This document shows, in pieces, positions 57,700 through 64,000 of a DNA stretch of 64,000 nt. Source of the stretch: Melieria omissa (lineage: Eukaryota > Arthropoda > Insecta > Diptera > Ulidiidae); assembly GCA_963971225.1 (NCBI GenBank), contig OZ020269.1, positions 29,677,783-29,741,782 of the forward strand, read 5' to 3'. Made by a program: the position numbers and the translations under genes. How positions within the stretch are numbered: the stretch's first letter is position 1; each line of letters begins with the position of its first letter. The notes beneath the pieces were generated by a model. The model did no database searches and was not told the origin of the DNA. It saw nothing but the letters and a program-made list of their open reading frames with translations.

Positions 57700-59690
57700 T
57701 GAGCGCGCGTAGTTTCGAACACAACAACACGAACGGCAGCGGTTAGCGGTGATTAGCGGCGCAAGCAGCAAGCGAAGCCAATGCACTTTTGTTATTTTTA
57801 AGCGCGCGTGTGGGTGCGTGTGTGTGTGCGCAGGTTCATGGCCGCCTTGGCTCAGCAGCACATTGCAGCGCAGTCAAGTTCATGGCGGCTTGCCGCAGCC
57901 TGCGACCCGCGCCGCCATTTGCAACGCCCAACTGACAGCCAACGCACACAACTCACACGTCAGCAGTGGAATCAATGATTCACACACGAAAAGCGTTAAA
58001 AAAAAGGCGATTTGTTGCTAATGCGTAAGTAAACGCACGCAATCAGCTGTTTTGTTGGCCTCTTGACCGAATTACCGCACTGAGTATTTAACGCTGTCGG
58101 CGCACGCAGTCACCGGAAACGAACTTTTCACGCGCACACACGTCCAGCCGACTCGCCGTGCATTTTCCGACTGCCAGCTGGCTCGAACGGAGCAACATTT
58201 TTCGCCGCCGTTGCCGCCGCTGGCGCACACTCCTGGAAGCGGCCGGAAAGCGCTCAGCTGCTCTGACACGGCGAAGAGCTGCCGGCACGTGCTGTGTTGT
58301 GCTTAAGAGCGGCGCAACAGCCGCTCGCTTCGGCCTCTAAATGAATATCCGCGAAGGAAATTTAATTTCCGGTTCCATGCGCCAAGCGAGACCCGTGCGA
58401 CAAGTGCAAGGAGGAGAGCGTATAAGCGTCTAACGGGACGAAAATTACTTTCCATATCGTTGTTGCGTTTTTTTCATTCATTAAGTTCTTCCGTATTGCG
58501 TTGATGTCGTTGTCGATTGGGTAATTTTTGAACTCATTAATGATTTAATGAACGAATGAGTCAATGAATGTTTAAGCACTTTTATCTTTAATCCAATGTG
58601 TTAATTATTTAATGAGCCGAAAGCGTGTTTCAAAACTGTATTTAAATCAATAATTTAAATCAAATTAGGAAAAATCCAATCTGTACAATGGAGATAATTG
58701 AGAAAATTTGCAATAATTGAAAGTTTAGAAAATTTCCTTTTTCTGTTTTCTGTTCTACTCTTGTTTGAACAACAGATTGAAATTGTATGAAAAACTTATT
58801 TGATACAGAAATCGGAGAACGAAAGATTTTGTGCCAGTTAAAAGGATCAAACTGAAAAACCTCAATCAACACTTGAAATTAAAAAATTTCAGAAACAAAT
58901 ATTAAAAAAAAAGGTATGAATTTTCCAATCATTTCATTCAGTTTCGAATTGAGAGCAAATCAGTTCAAGTATTAAGGAAAATATATGGATTTTTAAATCA
59001 ATTTATTCATATTACTGAACTCAATACCTGTGGACAGTAAGTTATACTTAGTAATCAGTAATAATTTGTGGAAACACAATTTGACGGGTTTTCATTTCAT
59101 TCTCATTTTTTTCATAATTTTTATTTATTTTCTTTTTATTTTTAATTTTTTAATTTTTTAGTTTTAATATTCGAATGTCTGTATTTTCTTTAGTATTTCT
59201 ATCAGCTTTACTTTGTGACTTTTATTTTTTTATTGGGTTCTACAATTAGTTCTACAATTAGGGTTCTACAACTACAATTACCCAAATTCGATGTGTACTT
59301 TTCGATATATGAGCGTAAATAATATGTAATTTGTCTTTGTATATATGGAAAACTTGAGGTCTTCCTGGTGTTAGATCTCATTGAATGAATTCAATTAGAC
59401 TCACCAATAAATAGAAACATTCCAAGCATCTTCTAAGCAGAGGAGTGGGCATGGCATTGCTCTACAAAACAGATCAATTAGAACTTGGCTTTCATCAAAT
59501 ATAATTCAATTCGGCTTCCAATGTCTGTCTTTGACAATCTGGCACTAAGAATATCGAGGTTCGAAGTTCACAGAAGTTCAGAAGTTGGTTTCAAACACCA
59601 TCGAACATAGGACGACATGGATGCTTGCCAAACTCTAAGGGTATCGGAATGGGTGTATGGGACCTCCGAAATCTGCCTGACTTTGCTTAC
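57700..59690. other. GC-rich island (to 58340) then AT-rich spacer
   Basis: 57700-58340 is GC-rich, non-repetitive and dense in CpG, as around fly promoters. No motif-bearing frame is found on either strand. 58440-59690 is AT-rich with nothing recognised. Confidence 0.35.
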
Positions 59691-60300
59691 TTAGCCTAGT
59701 GGAACCCATTCTCACCTGGCCGAACTCAGCAAATTCCTAACCTAACAAAAATCAGTCCTAACAAATTCCTAACCTTACAAAAACCTAACCTAACCTACTG
59801 TAAATAAATTTAAGAGAAACCTACCATACGAGTAACTTAACTTACTTATCATTACTTCCTTAATTCCAACCAATACTCACAAAATAATTAAAGATGATTC
59901 CATGATATGTCAGTATAGGCCACATAGCCTGGTTTGCCCAAATTAAGGTCATCTAGGTTGGCCCAATTCAAACTATTCTTCGAACTTTTATTGTGAGCAC
60001 TTGAGCCTTCTATGGTTATAGGAGTCAATTTTCTTTGCACTTTCGAATAGTTCGAGATCTTAAGTGCAGGTCTGAAATGAATCAAAGGAAACTAAAGGAG
60101 TTCCTAGATAACATTGGAGTACACGAACTCCTCCAGCACCGTAGAGGGACATGGCACAATAGTTCACTCTTTCGACGCAGTGTCTCAGACAGGTGTTGTC
60201 CGAATCCCAAATCTAATCTACAATCTAAGTGCAGGTTAGGTTAGTGCTGCTGCCTCGGTATGAGATTCACTTAGGCCATGTATGGTTCTTTCAGACACCA
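59690..60300. repeat. Remnants of LINE 3' ends with TAACC / GGTTA units
   Basis: Repeated cctaacctaac units at 59739-59795 and caggttaggttag at 60231-60244, followed by tgcctcggtatgagattcacttaggccat, resemble the 3' untranslated end and tail of LOA-like elements seen at 16330-16430. No coding part is convincing. Confidence 0.4.
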
Positions 60301-60417
60301 CAAATTCTCTTTCCACAAATTCTTTTTTCTTTTAATTGTATTTTTTAAATAAAACAATCGAATCTTTACATCTATACTGAAGAATAAACACATTTTTTTT
60401 AATGTAATTCCAGCATA

Positions 60418-60472
60418 TAAAGAAGAGAAGAGATAAAGAAGAGAAGAGAGAGAGAGAGATAAGAAGAGAAGT
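60418..60472. repeat. GA-rich microsatellite
   Basis: aagaagagaagagataaag... with a pure (GA)n core at 60444-60459. Confidence 0.9.
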
Positions 60473-60479
60473 GTTAATT

Positions 60480-63190
60480 TGTATTTTTAACATTAATTTA
60501 AACACATGTGACAATTGTGGCTAAAGTTAATTGAGAAATATGTAATTTTGACTTATGCGGCAAAAATTTAACGCTTATTTATTACAGACGTAAAGTATAG
60601 TTGTTGTTGTATGGCAACACTCTAGAAACCAAGGTGCTACAAAAGATTACAAAAATGGTTATGAAATGTAAATGTTAACATTACCCAGTAAAAAAATGTG
60701 GCCAAAGTGTTAAATTGTTGTTAAGCATTAAATCTTCCAAAGAACAGAATAACTTGAAGACATTTCAATCAACGGAATCAACTGGAAAGTTTTACTTTTT
60801 CGGTAATGATTTTACAGAGGCCACAGAGATAAGGAAGCGACAGATGTTTGCCTTGAATCTCTGACAGATTGGATTGAATGCACACAGATTGCTATTCTTT
60901 AATTTGATCTGATTGATCGAGAATTTTTAGAACCATCGATGTTTTGATCTTTTTGAAGCTCTTGAACCTCATTAACAGCTTGAACTGTTTCCAATAGCAA
61001 GCAGAATCTGAACTCTCAACAACCAATAACAACACGTAAGCCCAGCCTCCGGCAAACATTCAAAGTTTGGGGGTGAATTCGCACACAGATGGAAGGGACC
61101 TACGGTTCTATGCCGATTTCTCTAACCTGATCTAACTTAACCTTCGCCTTACCAATACCCACCCGGGTGACCCCAGCCACCTGAAAGCCTAACTTTAAGG
61201 ATTTGTTTTATGACTATGGAAAAACTTGAAAGATTTCTTTCCAGAGAGTTTATTAAACACACATTGAAGTACGGAAACAAATTTTTTATTGAGAGTTTCA
61301 TACAAAATAAAAATAAACCAAAGTCTTTAGGAAGGTTAACCTTACTTTACCTAATTGAAATCGATATTTTAAAATTTAAATACTGAAATACTCAAAGTTA
61401 AGAAAAAACATCAACTTTTGAATGTAAGTATCTGAAATATTCCTAAAATGTCGTGTAGTGCTTAAAGTTCCAAGTCCGCAAACCACAACAATGTCTGAAT
61501 TGTTGCTAATTAAATGCGGTTATTTGTTGCATATCTTATTTACTGCCACTATTTACTTACTGTCACATTTGTGCTCTCTTATTTACTGACAAAAACCGCG
61601 ACGCTCTTCCACGCGCAGCCAGAGCGCACACATTCTCACCGCGGCTGCGCTGCTGCGTGGCACCGCGCTCAGCAATGTCTCGGCGCCGTCTAAGCGCATT
61701 GCTTTTGCCTTTGTTTACCTCATTGTTTTCGTATTGGAAGCGCGTAATCAAAACAGAAACTGACAAAAGCCAACCATCAGCCGTCAGCCAACAGCAGCGG
61801 CACATACGAGTACCATTGTTGGCATTTGGCAAATGTCAACAAGCGCAGCAGTGTGTCTTCAGCTTCAGCTGTTCGTGATGCAGCGCGTGATTGTAGTTAT
61901 TGTTGTTGCTCAGAGGGTGGGTTGGACACGCAATCGGCGAAAACTTCCCATGCAACTTTCCTCAATGCCAGCAATTCATATAATTTATAAGAATTTGATT
62001 TGCTGCTGCTGCGCGTCGCCAAGTAGTTTTCCACTTAATATTCATTCACCTCAAGGCGGACATATGCGGCCACACGCACACACTTACAGCGAAGGGCGCT
62101 CGCAAAGTTGGCTCGGAATGCGCGCACCGACGCCAATAACTGACAACTGCGACAGCGTTTTGTCATGAATTTCGAATAAAAGCGCTGAGCGCGCAAGCCG
62201 AAAAAGTTTGCTACGCACCGCCAAATGGCAGCTAACTAACTACGAGACGTATGCGCCAAGTCACGTATGCGCCCCTCACTCCTTCCCACATACGGGCAGC
62301 CCAATCGAAGGCGCTTTCGGCGTGTATATATGTGTGTGTGTATGTGGGTCTCGGCAAAGTTTGAAATGAAATTCCAAATGAAGGCAAACACATGAATAGC
62401 AATCACCCTCACCGGTTGGCGACCTACCACGGACAGCAAACAACCCGTAGCTGCGCCCCCGGTCACTGCCGGTCGGGCGCTGGCATTCGGTATGCGTTAG
62501 GCGTATCGATTAAATTCAATAATGAGCCATTTGGGGTTTATTGATATTGGTGTGTTTCACTGCGTTACGCATCCGGTGCTATGTTAATCTACATGCACAC
62601 ACACACAGACGCCCACAATGGCGCACATGTGTGCCTGGTGTCCATTTGTGCTCGAAGCTATTTCCGTGCATTGCAGTCTGCGGGGCCCACATGTGTTTAA
62701 GTTTGTCATTTTGTGGGTAATTAATTGTATTAATGCGCCGCCGCGGCCCTCGCAACCTTGCGCAACACTCTGGCGGATTACAGTTCGCATAACCTTAAAT
62801 GTCATGCAATGTGCACCGAATTTACCTACTGACCACCAACCATTCGCTTTTATTATATGTTTGTATGTACGTATATATTTTTTTAATTATTCCATTTGTC
62901 GGCGAGGTTGCAAAGTATTTGAAGTTTAAATTGACTCGCACATTTCTCACATATTTTGTGACTGTGTAAAATTAATTAAAAAATGCATTAAAAAATGCAA
63001 ATATATATAATTAAAAATTGCAAATTACTTTTTTTTCTTCGTAATTAATTTTGTTACACATAAACGCCTTAAAAGACTCAAAACGAGTACATTGAAGCTT
63101 TTTATTCTTTTATCGCATTGTTTTCTGAAAGAAAATCTTTTGTGACTTTTATTTTTTCAAAGCCAAATTCACTTAAAAACAAATCAAAAT
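60480..63190. other. Non-coding; GC-richer block at 61560-62800
   Basis: 61085-61125 is a fragment of the SINE body in reverse (aagggacctacggtt). 61560-62800 is repeat-poor with mixed composition and short GT/CA runs (62326-62343, 62595-62608). Frames on both strands carry no family signature; possible regulatory DNA. Confidence 0.35.
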
Positions 63191-63197
63191 ATTTTAA

Positions 63198-63373
63198 CAC
63201 CAGAAAGACCGCAAGTTTTGCATACCTACAGAGACTAAATTATTATTAGGTATATATTACATTATTATTATTAATTATTATTACAAAGACTACATATTAT
63301 ATCCGCTGATATATTGAAAAGTACATATCGGATTTGGCTAATTTTTCAAATTACCGCAATGATGTTTCTAGTG
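63198..63373. mobile_element. TTAA MITE with CAC(C/T)AGAAA ends
   Basis: TTAA at 63194-63197 and 63374-63377; ends CACCAGAAAGACC and, inverted, CACTAGAAACATC. Similar in design to 31636-31854. The AT-rich interior has an ATT repeat (63241-63283). Confidence 0.65.
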
Positions 63374-63574
63374 TTAAACAAATTTGGAAAGGTTCTTTAA
63401 ATACGCAAAGGACAGGTGACAACTTTTGCGCCACCCTGTACTAAGTACAGGTATTGAGTCCATCTAAATATAACATAGAGTTTTTTGTTTTGACTGATTG
63501 ATTGACAAACTGACTGACTGATTCATCATCGTCCAGCCCAAACCGCTGAAACTAAAAACGGGAAATTTTAACTA

Positions 63575-63811
63575 CAGTCGTGTCTGGATATAGTGAACTA
63601 ATTATTGCAAGGCCTGTTCACAGTATCGAGGTTGTTCACTATATCAAGGTTAACATTTCTGTTCAAAAACTCGTTTTATTTGCTCCAAATATCCTTTTTG
63701 TTTTTGCTTGAAAATTTTTTTCCATATTTAGAGGCTCGATGTCAACATTTGGGTGTTCACTATATCGAGGTGTTCACTATATCGGGTGTTCACTGTACCC
63801 AGACACTACTG
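63575..63811. mobile_element. pogo/Tigger-like MITE with internal GTTCACTATATC repeats
   Basis: TA at 63573-63574 and 63812-63813; ends CAGTCGTGTCTGG and, inverted, CAGTAGTGTCTGG. The CAGT-start with TA target fits pogo-type Tc1/mariner MITEs. Subterminal gttcactatatcgagg units occur several times, in both arms. Confidence 0.75.
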
Positions 63812-64000
63812 TATAAGTGCATTTTTTTTAATTTATTTTTTTTTTAATTTGAGGGTCTAAAGGGCCAAAACCTAAATTAAGCTGTTATATGAAAAAACGT
63901 GATTTAACTGACCTCTTGATTTCAAAGTTCGTGAAAATGCTTCAAATTCAAAATAATTCGACACTTGTAGCTTGTAGGTTGTAGTGGCTGCCTCTGTATG

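Noticed and set aside
1..64000. CRISPR array, prokaryotic operon or phage
   Set aside because: No regularly spaced short repeats with unique spacers; introns, LINEs and MITEs show eukaryotic DNA.

Overview
The window looks like nuclear DNA of a higher dipteran (schizophoran; a tephritid-type fruit fly is my best guess). The basis is AT-rich DNA with short GT-AG introns, fly-style CA and CAA microsatellites, a DUF1091 secreted-protein family of the kind expanded in Drosophila, mauritiana-type mariners, RTE and LOA-like LINEs and TTAA-target MITEs. No rRNA, intact tRNA or CRISPR is seen.

Layout. A minus-strand host gene frames the left half. Its first coding exon (38219-39021) encodes an N-terminal cytoplasmic region with a cysteine cluster and one transmembrane segment. 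Its second coding exon (3004-3149) lies 35 kb further on, joins in phase and carries a furin-like site. Further exons must lie to the left, outside the window. Everything between 3150 and 38218 is therefore one intron of this gene.

Inside that intron are five genes that can be read intact by splicing, each with four exons and encoding secreted DUF1091 proteins of 194-200 residues. They are type A copy 1 (5768-7817, +), copy 2 (10821-12518, -) and copy 4 (25719-27138, -), and type B copy 3 (21482-23093, +) and copy 5 (33472-35074, +). They sit on a segmental duplication: unit 1 about 8680-23520, unit 2 about 23520-35500, and a truncated third unit about 35500-36640. Copy 1 with its flanks is an inverted relative of the copy 2 region.

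Mobile elements that landed after the duplication distinguish the units, and the sister unit often keeps the empty site: a LOA-like LINE and a 1-kb TTAA element in unit 1; a mariner, two TTAA MITEs and a roughly 350-bp local inversion in unit 2.

The right part (39-64 kb) holds no gene I can name. It contains the 5' flank of the host gene, several GC-richer non-repetitive blocks that may be regulatory, one plausible small ORF (57473-57697, -), dispersed repeats with a shared palindrome, and remnants of RTE, LOA-like, CR1/Jockey-like and mariner elements, a tRNA-derived SINE and several MITEs.
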